Assembly (NCBI RefSeq): GCF_002895525.1
Contig: NZ_AZRL01000021.1
Coordinates: 62,001 to 126,000, forward strand
Direction: 5' to 3'
Length of the DNA stretch: 64,000 bases
From: Petrotoga olearia DSM 13574
GTDB lineage: Bacteria; Thermotogota; Thermotogae; Petrotogales; Petrotogaceae
Shown here piece after piece: positions 10,110-18,094 of this stretch. A program made the position numbers and the translations under genes. The first letter of the stretch is position 1, and each line of letters opens with the position of its first letter. The notes under the pieces are model-generated. The model worked only from the letters and a program-made list of their open reading frames with translations, made no database searches and was not told the origin of the DNA.

Positions 10110-10113
10110 AAAT

Positions 10114-10190
10114 TGGCGGGGACGACGGGACTCGAACCCGCGAGCACCGGTGTGACAGACCGGCATGATAACCAGCTTCACTACGTCCCC
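10114..10190 (-). tRNA. tRNA-Asp (GTC)
   Basis: On the minus strand the acceptor stem GGGGACG pairs with CGTCCCC. The anticodon stem-loop CCGGTCTGTCACACCGG gives anticodon GTC, and GGTTCGAGTCC forms the T-arm. The discriminator is G, as expected for tRNA-Asp, and CCA is encoded. It lies four bases upstream of tRNA-Cys and 46 bases after the trigger factor gene on the same strand, so co-transcription is possible. Confidence 0.95.
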
Positions 10191-10236
10191 ATCAACTTCA
10201 AATGTATTTTATCATATAATTTTGCTTTTGTCCATA

Positions 10237-11568
10237 CTATTCTTCACTTTTTTCATTATCAGTATTTGGTTTTTCTTCTTTCCCTTCTTCTGTGGGGTTA
10301 ACATTTCCACCTTCAAACTCATCTTTTGATATTTCAACTATTTGTACCTTCTCTTTGATAAATTGGGCTACTTTTTCTCTTAATTTGTTCCACACGATTT
10401 CATTAGATAGTTCAGGATTCGAACTTATTATCTCTTGAGCACGTGAGAAAGGTAATCCATACATAGTTGAGAAATTCTTAATCTCTTGAGATATTTCATC
10501 GTTCTCTACTTTGATATTGTTTTTTAAGGATAGTTCTTCGATGATAATCATTTCTTTAATCCAATTCAAAGCGCTTTTTTTGATATCCTCTTTCAATTTA
10601 TTTTCATCATTATCGTATTTTTTTAGATTTTCTTCGTATTTATCTTTGTTTTTTAGATCTCTTATAGTTGCATCAACATAATAATTTAAACTCTCTTCAG
10701 AGATATCAATATCCACATAATTTGGTAACTCTGATAAAATATAGTTGATAACAAACTGATCTTGCCAATTTTTAACCGCTTCTTCTCCTTCTTTTCTCAA
10801 CGTTTCATTCAGCTCGTTCAACGATTCTACTTCAATATTCAACTCTTTTGCAAAATTATCGTTTAATTCTGGAAGCCTTCTAGTATAAGCTTGGGCAATT
10901 CGGACTTTTTGAATAACTTTTTTGCCTTGATCATCTTTTTCTAATTCAAATTCATCACCGGCGGTTTTTCCTATGAGTTTTTTAACGAGCTCTCTTTCAT
11001 CATCTTCTCTTACTAAGATTTCTTCTTCTTCATTAGATTTGCTTACTTCACCGTTTTCTTCTACTAAATCATAGTTTATTCTTACATAATCTCCATATTG
11101 TATAGGTTCTTCTTTTGGATCTAATATTGCGTTGCTCTCCAGTAAATCATCCAGCCTTCTTTGTACAAAATCTTCAACCACTTCTTTAGATTCAGGTATT
11201 TTAACCGTCATATTTTCAAATTCAGTTTTTATTATTTCAGGATAGGTGTGAATCAGAACCTCGAATTCGATGTGTTCCTCATCTTGAGCTCTGGATTCAA
11301 CAGTAATTGGAAAAAGCAACTTTTCTTCTTCTCTGATTTTGTGATCCAGTTCATGTTCTGCTTCGTCTAATAACATATTATTGAAGTCAGAGCCTAAGCG
11401 CAACTTAATAACCTGTTTGGGAACTTTCCCTTTTCTAAATCCTTCAAAGGTGTAATGTTGGTTAATTTCTCGAACAATTTGATTTTCTATTTTTTCAATT
11501 TCATCTTTAGAAAATTTTATGAGGTATTTCTTAACATTTTTGTCTTGGCTGAGCAAAGTTTTTTCCAT
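10237..11568 (-). CDS. tig: Trigger factor
   Basis: The 443-residue ribosome-bound chaperone and peptidyl-prolyl isomerase begins with a ribosome-binding domain carrying GFRKGKVPKQVI near residue 43, the Thermotogota variant of the signature loop. A middle PPIase-like domain starts near EPIQYGDYVRINYDL, and a long helical C-terminal arm follows. An acidic tail (NPTEEGKEEKPNTDNEKSEE) ends the protein. The ATG is preceded on the minus strand by AGGAGGAAGG. It is divergent from the glycosyltransferase gene and upstream of two tRNA genes on its own strand. Confidence 0.93.
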   Translation of the reverse strand: MEKTLLSQDKNVKKYLIKFSKDEIEKIENQIVREINQHYTFEGFRKGKVPKQVIKLRLGSDFNNMLLDEAEHELDHKIREEEKLLFPITVESRAQDEEHIEFEVLIHTYPEIIKTEFENMTVKIPESKEVVEDFVQRRLDDLLESNAILDPKEEPIQYGDYVRINYDLVEENGEVSKSNEEEEILVREDDERELVKKLIGKTAGDEFELEKDDQGKKVIQKVRIAQAYTRRLPELNDNFAKELNIEVESLNELNETLRKEGEEAVKNWQDQFVINYILSELPNYVDIDISEESLNYYVDATIRDLKNKDKYEENLKKYDNDENKLKEDIKKSALNWIKEMIIIEELSLKNNIKVENDEISQEIKNFSTMYGLPFSRAQEIISSNPELSNEIVWNKLREKVAQFIKEKVQIVEISKDEFEGGNVNPTEEGKEEKPNTDNEKSEE

Positions 11569-11778
11569 GATCCTTCCTCCTAATTTGAGAAGTTTTCATC
11601 AAAGTTCAAAGTATTATACAATGAAAGAAAAGGAATTTGGTTAATTAAACGTCAATTTTTGTTTTTCTAGTGTAAACATTTTTCTTAATTCAAACTTTGT
11701 TTGTATAATATTTATGGAAATTACGATTTATTTGTGATACAATATTTCGATTCGAAGCAGTAATCCGAGGTGAATATA

Positions 11779-12495
11779 TTGGTTGGACGGTTTCTTTTGA
11801 AAGATATTCCAATGGTTTATGGCAGACAAGATGATATTTATTCTTTTATTAAAGGCGAAATCGGAAAAGAGAAGCTTTGGATAGTCACTTTAAATGCGTT
11901 AATGTATATGGAATATTTAAAGGGTAACGAATATTCTGAAGCTATCAGTAAAGCATCTTTTTCCATTCCTGATGGGGTGGGGATAGTTAAATTGCTCAAA
12001 AAGAAAGGAATTGAAACTGAAAGATGCCCCGGTATAGATACAATGAAGTATTTGTTAGAATTATCTCATATGAATAATTATAGAATATTTTTGCTTGGGT
12101 CAGAAGAGAGTATAGTTAAACAAGCAGCTGAAAGAATTGAGAAAATGTTCAAGGTAAATATAGTTGGATATCACCATGGATATTTTGATACAAATAACGA
12201 AGGAGAAGTAGTTAGAAAAATTAATGATAGTAAAACGGATCTCTTATTTGTAGGGATGGGAATCCCAAAACAGGAATCCTTTATTTTAAGGAACTTTGAA
12301 ACGTTGGAGGCAAAGCTTATGATGGGAGTAGGAGGAAGCTTTGGTGTATTTGCAGGCGTTACGAAAAGGGCTCCTCTTTTCTTTCAAAAGGTTGGCTTAG
12401 AATGGTTGTATAGAATGCTTGAAGAGCCCCATCGGATTAAAAAAATACCTGATTTATTTAAATTTTATGTGAATTTATATCGGACTAAAAATTAA
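11779..12495 (+). CDS. WecG/TagA/CpsF-family glycosyltransferase (GT26)
   Basis: About 238 residues of the family that moves an N-acetylmannosaminyl-type sugar onto a polyprenol-linked acceptor in surface-polymer synthesis. Family features visible are TLNALMYMEY, the conserved SIPDGVGIVKLLK, RCPGIDTMKYL, LLGSEESIVKQAAER and FVGMGIPKQE, plus VGGSFGVFAG and APLFFQKVGLEWLYRMLEEP near the end. The TTG at 11779 is chosen because GAGGTG ends seven bases before it; an in-frame GTG at 11770 has no ribosome site. No other glycan genes are adjacent, so the polymer cannot be named. The stop abuts the end of the convergent next gene. Confidence 0.85.
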   Translation: MVGRFLLKDIPMVYGRQDDIYSFIKGEIGKEKLWIVTLNALMYMEYLKGNEYSEAISKASFSIPDGVGIVKLLKKKGIETERCPGIDTMKYLLELSHMNNYRIFLLGSEESIVKQAAERIEKMFKVNIVGYHHGYFDTNNEGEVVRKINDSKTDLLFVGMGIPKQESFILRNFETLEAKLMMGVGGSFGVFAGVTKRAPLFFQKVGLEWLYRMLEEPHRIKKIPDLFKFYVNLYRTKN

Positions 12496-13437
12496 TTATA
12501 TAAATTCAATATTTAACCGTGAAATCTCAGAGGAAATGTTCAGATAACAAGTGTAAAATGCTTCTGAGAAATTATCAGTAACATAAGTTCCATCTTCTCT
12601 TTGGTACATTCGTCCAAAATTTTTAAAGTTTAAATCTCCGATATGATTCAATACTAAAGAGACATCCTCAGGCAATTTTATATTTATGGATGAAACTTCT
12701 GAGTTTAAGTCAATCGAGGTATTATCATTTTGAGAAGGTATCAAAGTAATGTTAGACCCAGTTGATTTGATTCTTACTTCTCTTGTTTTAATTCGTCTTA
12801 GATCAAAGAAAGCAGTACAAACATTCAAATCTGCATGATAATTGTAATAAGTATTCTCGTTTAAATATACAGTTATCTTTGCTCGTTCAGGTATTTTTAC
12901 ATTGGATACTTTCAACTTGTTAAAAATATTCACTTTAGAAGAGTCATATTCTTTTTTAAAGGAATATATATCATTATCAATTACAGCTTTTACCTTTACG
13001 GGTGAGTCTATCTTATAAGAATCGATAGTTAGAGAGCTCCAATCTACATCTGTTGTTAATTCAAGTGTGTTACCTGTAAATTTAGGTGGCAGATTTTCGG
13101 ATATAATCGATTTATTAATCCTTATGTGGGGTTTTCTAATATGAAATAGACCGCTAAATCCAGCGTCAATAATATAAGACGCGATCATCAATAGAAATAG
13201 TTGACCAAAATCTAGAGAAGTGGGAAACAACTGAAATGTATCGATCATCAATATCGTTCCAAATATTAGACTTCCGAGAGTTCCAACGTTTCTCTTTTTG
13301 AATGAAGTTATTCCACATACAAGAAAAATTACTCCAAAGAAGAATTCTATCAAGCTGAAACTAACCAAGAATTCGTTGAAAATGACTGATAAAACGATTA
13401 AAATACCTAACGCAATTAATATTATTCTACCATGCAT
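12496..13437 (-). CDS. LiaF-like membrane protein with a toastrack-like C-terminal domain
   Basis: This 313-residue protein has about four hydrophobic segments in its first 110 residues (for example IILIALGILIVLSVIF and LFLLMIASYIIDAG). A soluble beta-rich region of about 190 residues follows, rich in short strands (SSLTIDSYKID, REVRIKSTGSNITLIP). The layout resembles LiaF/YvqF-type proteins of cell-envelope stress systems. It lies two bases after the DUF4097 gene with GGGGGG upstream, so the two are probably one operon. Assignment rests on architecture and context and is moderate. Confidence 0.55.
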   Translation of the reverse strand: MHGRIILIALGILIVLSVIFNEFLVSFSLIEFFFGVIFLVCGITSFKKRNVGTLGSLIFGTILMIDTFQLFPTSLDFGQLFLLMIASYIIDAGFSGLFHIRKPHIRINKSIISENLPPKFTGNTLELTTDVDWSSLTIDSYKIDSPVKVKAVIDNDIYSFKKEYDSSKVNIFNKLKVSNVKIPERAKITVYLNENTYYNYHADLNVCTAFFDLRRIKTREVRIKSTGSNITLIPSQNDNTSIDLNSEVSSINIKLPEDVSLVLNHIGDLNFKNFGRMYQREDGTYVTDNFSEAFYTCYLNISSEISRLNIEFI

Positions 13438-13439
13438 TA

Positions 13440-14549
13440 TTATTCCCCCCTATCCTTCAAAAATTTATCCGCTAGTTCTTCAGAGTATCCCAACTCTTTT
13501 AAAAGTTCTATGGCAAAAGATCGAGAAATTTTTTTCTCTTTTAATAAAGACAAAATCTTTTTTTCTTCAATGGTTAGGAATTCATCACCTTTTGAATTAT
13601 CTTCACGTTTTTCTTTTCCCATTTCTTCCATGGCTTCCCCCTGAGGTTCTACTCCTCTAATACTGATATCTCCACTCATTACATTAATTTTTAACACTCT
13701 TTTTTTGGGCAGAGTAGAAGAATCACTACTTTGAACTAAATCAACGTTTGATTTTATCGATGATGAATACCTGTGTGTCGGAGCCTCTAAATAAATTTTT
13801 TCTTTTCCTTGAACTATTAGATCTATATCTCCAGAAGCTGTGTTTACGGTACAATAAAAATCTTCCACGAGGGAATCTACGAAAATATCACCGCTCGCTG
13901 ATTTAAAGTTTGCTGCTTTCACGATACAATTTTTTATCGAAACATCACCAGAAGCCATACTTACCTTAAGATTTTCTATTTTAGAGTTTTCAACTAAAAC
14001 ATCGCCACTAGCCATACTAAAATCACCCTTTAATATATTCACGTTGTGAATTTCGAAATCTCCAGAGGCACCTTTTAAAATTAATTCATCCATATCACTG
14101 TCGTTTAAGTCGATACTCACGTCCCCCGACCCTGTATTCACCATCAAAGATTCCAACATTTTGGTTTGATTAGCTCCATTAATATCTATATCTCCTGAAC
14201 GTGTTTTTATGGTTAAATTACCTAAGTTAGTAGAATCCAAATTAGTTTCTATATCAGCAGAAGATAGGTCTAACTCCACATCATTAACTTGATCACCTAT
14301 GTACAAGTTAATAGGTACTTCATGGAACATTTTAGAGAATGTAAAGAATCTTGATAAAAAATCACCCTTTTCATAATCTATGTCGATTGAAACGCTTGTA
14401 TGATCCGAGTCCCAAGCAGTCCCTACGTTAACGTCTTGGTCTACGTATTCAAGATGTGTTATTTCTCCATAACAAACCTTTATTCTTCCATGAAAGTTTC
14501 TCGCTTTTATTTTAATTGCTTTTACATCATTTAAATCAATCTTTGGCAT
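13440..14549 (-). CDS. DUF4097 toastrack-type beta-repeat protein with C-terminal SHOCT-like helices
   Basis: The 369-residue protein has eight SGD repeats, among them RSGDIDING, GSGDVSIDL, MASGDVSIKN and SASGDIFVDS. These are typical of DUF4097 right-handed beta structures such as LiaX and YvlB. The last 50 residues switch to charged helices (LTIEEKKILSLLKEKKIS, then FAIELLKELGYS). A similar short helical hairpin ends the adjacent DUF2089 protein. No signal peptide is visible, so it is probably cytoplasmic or held through its membrane partner encoded next. AGGAGTGA precedes the ATG. A role in sensing envelope damage is inference. Confidence 0.7.
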   Translation of the reverse strand: MPKIDLNDVKAIKIKARNFHGRIKVCYGEITHLEYVDQDVNVGTAWDSDHTSVSIDIDYEKGDFLSRFFTFSKMFHEVPINLYIGDQVNDVELDLSSADIETNLDSTNLGNLTIKTRSGDIDINGANQTKMLESLMVNTGSGDVSIDLNDSDMDELILKGASGDFEIHNVNILKGDFSMASGDVLVENSKIENLKVSMASGDVSIKNCIVKAANFKSASGDIFVDSLVEDFYCTVNTASGDIDLIVQGKEKIYLEAPTHRYSSSIKSNVDLVQSSDSSTLPKKRVLKINVMSGDISIRGVEPQGEAMEEMGKEKREDNSKGDEFLTIEEKKILSLLKEKKISRSFAIELLKELGYSEELADKFLKDRGE

Positions 14550-14563
14550 TTACAATCACTCCT

Positions 14564-14938
14564 TTATTTTTTGTATTTTTTTAATAGTTCTTTTGCATCT
14601 TCAGGGGTAATTTCTCCTTTTTCAATTTTTTCAAGGATTTCAAGGGTTTTTTCTCTGCTTTCAATACTTTCAGATTCGTATCCCATTGCTGTTGCAACTT
14701 CTTCTAATCTGGCTTTTGCCGTAGGATAAGAGATACCAAGCTCTTTTTGTAATTCTGATAAATTTCCTCTAACCTTGATAAAAATCTTTAAAAAATTTAA
14801 TTGCTGGTTTGTTAATTGTGCGAATTCTTCTAATTCGAAGTTGCCAGATATTTCGGTTCCACATTCTTCACATCGATATTTTACGATATTTAACTTACTT
14901 CCACAAACGGGACATTTGGATAAACGATATTTTGGCAT
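14564..14938 (-). CDS. DUF2089-family zinc-ribbon/HTH regulator
   Basis: The protein of about 124 residues starts with a zinc ribbon (CPVCGSKL then CEECGTEI), followed by a helix-turn-helix-like segment (LSELQKELGISYPTAKARLEEV). It ends in a helical hairpin (ILEKIEKGEITPEDAKELLKKY). The ATG at 14938 is chosen because GGGAGG lies a few bases upstream; the open frame extends back to 14998 without a ribosome site. It is first of the three minus-strand envelope genes and is the likely transcriptional regulator of the set. Confidence 0.75.
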   Translation of the reverse strand: MPKYRLSKCPVCGSKLNIVKYRCEECGTEISGNFELEEFAQLTNQQLNFLKIFIKVRGNLSELQKELGISYPTAKARLEEVATAMGYESESIESREKTLEILEKIEKGEITPEDAKELLKKYKK

Positions 14939-15190
14939 ATTAGAACCTCCCATTATTAATTTTTTATGTTTTAAATAATATTTTTGATAGTTTTCCATAG
15001 TATTTTAAAAAAATTATAACATAAAACTTTAAAAATGTCTAGTTTTAATAAAAATTTTTTGTATCTAACATTAAAAAAATTAAGTAGTTGGGTTTATTAA
15101 AAAATTCTGAAAAATATAGGTATTTGATATAATCAATGATATAATATTTGTTGGGTTTAAGTTAAAATTATACTTTGAGGAGGTCCAAAC

Positions 15191-16471
15191 GTGGCAAAAG
15201 ACTCACCAAGTTGGTTAAAAAGTTCTGTAATTTATGAAGTTTTTGTTAGAAATTATGGAAATGCTGGAACCTTTAATGATATATACAACGATATTGAACG
15301 TATTAAGGCTTTGGGAGCGGACATACTGTGGTTTATGCCTTTTTATCCCATTGGAAAGGTTGGTAGAAAAGGTACCCATGGAAGCCCATATTCTATAAAA
15401 GATTACGAAGAAATATCTAAAGAAATTGGAAATAAGAGGGATTTTAAAAGATTAATAGACAAGGCACATGACAATGGAATAAAAATAATGATCGATATCG
15501 TATTCAACCATACCTCTATGGATTCAAAGTTGGTGGAAACACATCCTGAATGGTTCATGAAAGATGAAACCGGTCAATTAACAAGAAAAGTTGAAGATTG
15601 GATGGATGTTTACGATTTGGATTATGAAAATAAGGATTTATGGGATTATCTAATAAAAGTTTTGGATAGTTGGGTTGATCTTGGCGTAGATGGTTTTAGA
15701 TGTGATGTTGCACCGCTTGTACCATTAGAGTTTTGGAAAAAAGCTAGAGAAAAATTGAATCAAAGAAAAGAAATTATATGGTTGGCAGAAACACTTGATC
15801 CAAAATTTATTTACGATCTGAGAACTAGAGGATACAATGTTCATTCAGATTCAGAGGTATATGAAGCCTTTGACCTTACATACGATTACGATGGCCTCTG
15901 CTATTTAAGAAGTTATTTTTCTGGTGAAAAAGATTTGAATTGTTATTTCGATCATGTTTTTTTGCAAGAAACAATATTTCCAAAAAATTCCTTTAAAATG
16001 CGTTTTTTAGAAAATCATGATAATCCTAGAATAGCTTCAGTTTTAAATGGAAAAGATAAGATCAAAAATTGGACCGTTTTATATAATCTTTTGCCAGGTG
16101 CTTCTTTAATTTACGCTGGTCAAGAATTAATGATGGAGAATCTACCTAACCTTTTCGAAAAAGACCCGATCAAATGGAACAAAGGTGACTATGAATTTTT
16201 AAGCTTTTTCAAAAAGATTGTTAATATGGCTAAAAAGATTAAATCAGCCTGCCACCAATTTTCTATTAGAGAGTTATCTAAGGGTATAATAATGATAAAA
16301 TGGAGTGGAGATGAGGATGAATACATTACTATCTTGAATTTGGAGGATAGATATGGGAAAATACCAGTAGACTTTACTTTGTATGGAAGTGATTTAATAA
16401 CTAATGAAATAGTTTCTATACAATCGTACTTTGTGATCAGCAAATTACCAATTATTATTAAAACAAGGTGA
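15191..16471 (+). CDS. Alpha-amylase-family glycoside hydrolase (GH13)
   Basis: The 426-residue enzyme has the four GH13 regions: IDIVFNHTS, GFRCDVA with the nucleophile Asp, IIWLAET with the acid Glu, and FLENHDNPR with the third Asp. No signal peptide is present, so it acts in the cytoplasm on maltodextrins or glycogen. The C-terminal beta domain is short, and overall length is at the small end for the family. GTG start with GGAGG at 15179-15183. Two TATAAT hexamers (15128-15133 and 15140-15145) lie upstream without a clear -35. The exact specificity cannot be read from the motifs. Confidence 0.88.
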   Translation: MAKDSPSWLKSSVIYEVFVRNYGNAGTFNDIYNDIERIKALGADILWFMPFYPIGKVGRKGTHGSPYSIKDYEEISKEIGNKRDFKRLIDKAHDNGIKIMIDIVFNHTSMDSKLVETHPEWFMKDETGQLTRKVEDWMDVYDLDYENKDLWDYLIKVLDSWVDLGVDGFRCDVAPLVPLEFWKKAREKLNQRKEIIWLAETLDPKFIYDLRTRGYNVHSDSEVYEAFDLTYDYDGLCYLRSYFSGEKDLNCYFDHVFLQETIFPKNSFKMRFLENHDNPRIASVLNGKDKIKNWTVLYNLLPGASLIYAGQELMMENLPNLFEKDPIKWNKGDYEFLSFFKKIVNMAKKIKSACHQFSIRELSKGIIMIKWSGDEDEYITILNLEDRYGKIPVDFTLYGSDLITNEIVSIQSYFVISKLPIIIKTR

Positions 16472-16520
16472 AATATTGCATATCCAAATTAACCCAATTT
16501 GATGTAACGGAGGTATTTGA

Positions 16521-17435
16521 ATGGGAATTTTTGAAAAGTTCAAAAATGGTTTGAGTAAAGCGAGAAATACCGTATTTAAAAATATAAAGTCTATTTTTTC
16601 TGGTAAAGTTCTTAACGATGATGTATTAGAAGAATTGGAAGAAATATTAATAATGTCTGATATGGGTGTTGAAGTTTCCAATACAGTTTTGGAAGAGTTA
16701 AAAAGTAGATATAAAAAGGATAATTCCTACAATGATCCGCTTTTATTATTGAGAGATATTTTAGTGGAAAATTTACAGAAAGACGAAGTGGTTAATAATT
16801 TTCAGCAAAAACCCTATGTAATACTCATCGTTGGAGTCAACGGTAGTGGAAAAACTACGACTACTGCGAAGTTAGCTAAGATGTATTCTAACCAAGGGAA
16901 AGAAGTTGTTTTAGCTGCTGCAGACACATTCAGGGCAGCTGCAATTGAGCAACTCAAAGAATGGGGTAATAGATTAAATACCACTGTAATAGCTCATCAA
17001 AAAGGTTCGGATGCCGCCGCAGTTGTTTACGATGCAATAACGCACGCAAAATCAAAAGGCAAAGATGTAGTGTTAATAGACACCGCAGGACGTTTACATA
17101 CAAAAAGCAATTTAATGGATGAATTAAAAAAAATAAAGCGTGTAGTTGAAAGGGAAGTCCCCGGAGCTCCTCATGAAACACTGTTAGTTCTTGACGGAAC
17201 TACTGGTCAAAATGGGATTTCTCAAGCAAAGGCTTTTAAAGAAGCAATAGATATAAGCGGGATAGTTGTAACTAAATTGGATGGAACAGCCAAAGGGGGA
17301 ATAGCTTTTGCTATAAACCATGAACTCAATATTCCAATAAAACTAGTAGGATTTGGAGAGAAAGAAGACGATTTACAAATTTTTGATCCTTTGTCCTACT
17401 GTAATGCATTACTAGGTGTTGATGAGATAGAATGA
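16521..17435 (+). CDS. ftsY: Signal recognition particle receptor FtsY
   Basis: The 304-residue SRP GTPase receptor delivers ribosome-nascent-chain complexes to the membrane. An N-terminal helical N domain is followed by the G domain: P-loop GVNGSGKTTTTAKLA near residue 108, DTFRAAAIEQL, DTAGRLH, and VVTKLDGTAKGG. The acidic A domain found in E. coli is missing, as in many thermophiles. GGAGG precedes the ATG, and the stop overlaps the DUF2225 gene start. Confidence 0.95.
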   Translation: MGIFEKFKNGLSKARNTVFKNIKSIFSGKVLNDDVLEELEEILIMSDMGVEVSNTVLEELKSRYKKDNSYNDPLLLLRDILVENLQKDEVVNNFQQKPYVILIVGVNGSGKTTTTAKLAKMYSNQGKEVVLAAADTFRAAAIEQLKEWGNRLNTTVIAHQKGSDAAAVVYDAITHAKSKGKDVVLIDTAGRLHTKSNLMDELKKIKRVVEREVPGAPHETLLVLDGTTGQNGISQAKAFKEAIDISGIVVTKLDGTAKGGIAFAINHELNIPIKLVGFGEKEDDLQIFDPLSYCNALLGVDEIE

Positions 17436-18094
17436 AAGATTTTATTAGAGATTTTGCAGTGTGCCCAGTATGTCAAAAAGAATTTTCTTTTGATAAAGTA
17501 GCCTCAACGTCTATAAAAGTTAGTTCATATGATTTAGATTTAAAACCAGAATACAGGGATATTAATGTATCTCTTTATTCATTGATCACTTGTCCCAATT
17601 GCTATTTTACCTTTCAGGAAAAAGATAAAGATTATATATACGAATATTTAAATTCTCTAAACACCGAAGAAGTTAAACTGTTTTTGAATAAGATAGACAA
17701 AAAATCTCTTCCAGAAGCAGATAATTCTTCTTCAAAATCTCATGAATTTTATGCAACTCAACTTATGATAGCTGCTAATATTTACGCAATTTTGGGATTA
17801 CCCAGTGAAGTAGTAAAAATTTTGGTAAAATTTGCTTGGTACTACCGTGAACAAAATGAAGAAGAAAAAGAGTTGGGAATACTTTACTATTGTGGAAAAA
17901 TTATTGAAAAGAACTATGAAACATTTTCAGAAGAGGATTATATATTTTCTTTGTTTTATCTGGGGTATATAAACTATAGACTGAATAATAGAAAGGAAGC
18001 TGCGAACTTGTTTGATTATTTGTTGAAAAATTATAATAATCCTAAAAATCCATACTTAAAGGCTGCAAAATATCTAAGGGGTGAATTAAAATGA
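17432..18094 (+). CDS. DUF2225-family protein
   Basis: The 220-residue protein starts with a zinc-ribbon-like pair of motifs (CPVCQKEF near residue 11 and CPNCYFTF near residue 55). Helical, TPR-like repeats follow (AANIYAILGLPSEVVKILVKFAW, split here by position, and YLGYINYRLNNRKEAANLFDYLL), as in the DUF2225 family. Biochemical function is unknown. It overlaps ftsY by four bases at its start and the lipoprotein gene at its end, so all three are translated together. Confidence 0.75.
   Translation: MKDFIRDFAVCPVCQKEFSFDKVASTSIKVSSYDLDLKPEYRDINVSLYSLITCPNCYFTFQEKDKDYIYEYLNSLNTEEVKLFLNKIDKKSLPEADNSSSKSHEFYATQLMIAANIYAILGLPSEVVKILVKFAWYYREQNEEEKELGILYYCGKIIEKNYETFSEEDYIFSLFYLGYINYRLNNRKEAANLFDYLLKNYNNPKNPYLKAAKYLRGELK

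Noticed and set aside
10113..10301. Small plus-strand open frame (MAGTTGLEPASTGV...)
   Set aside because: It is antisense to tRNA-Asp and the trigger factor end; this peptide pattern is a common tRNA artefact.
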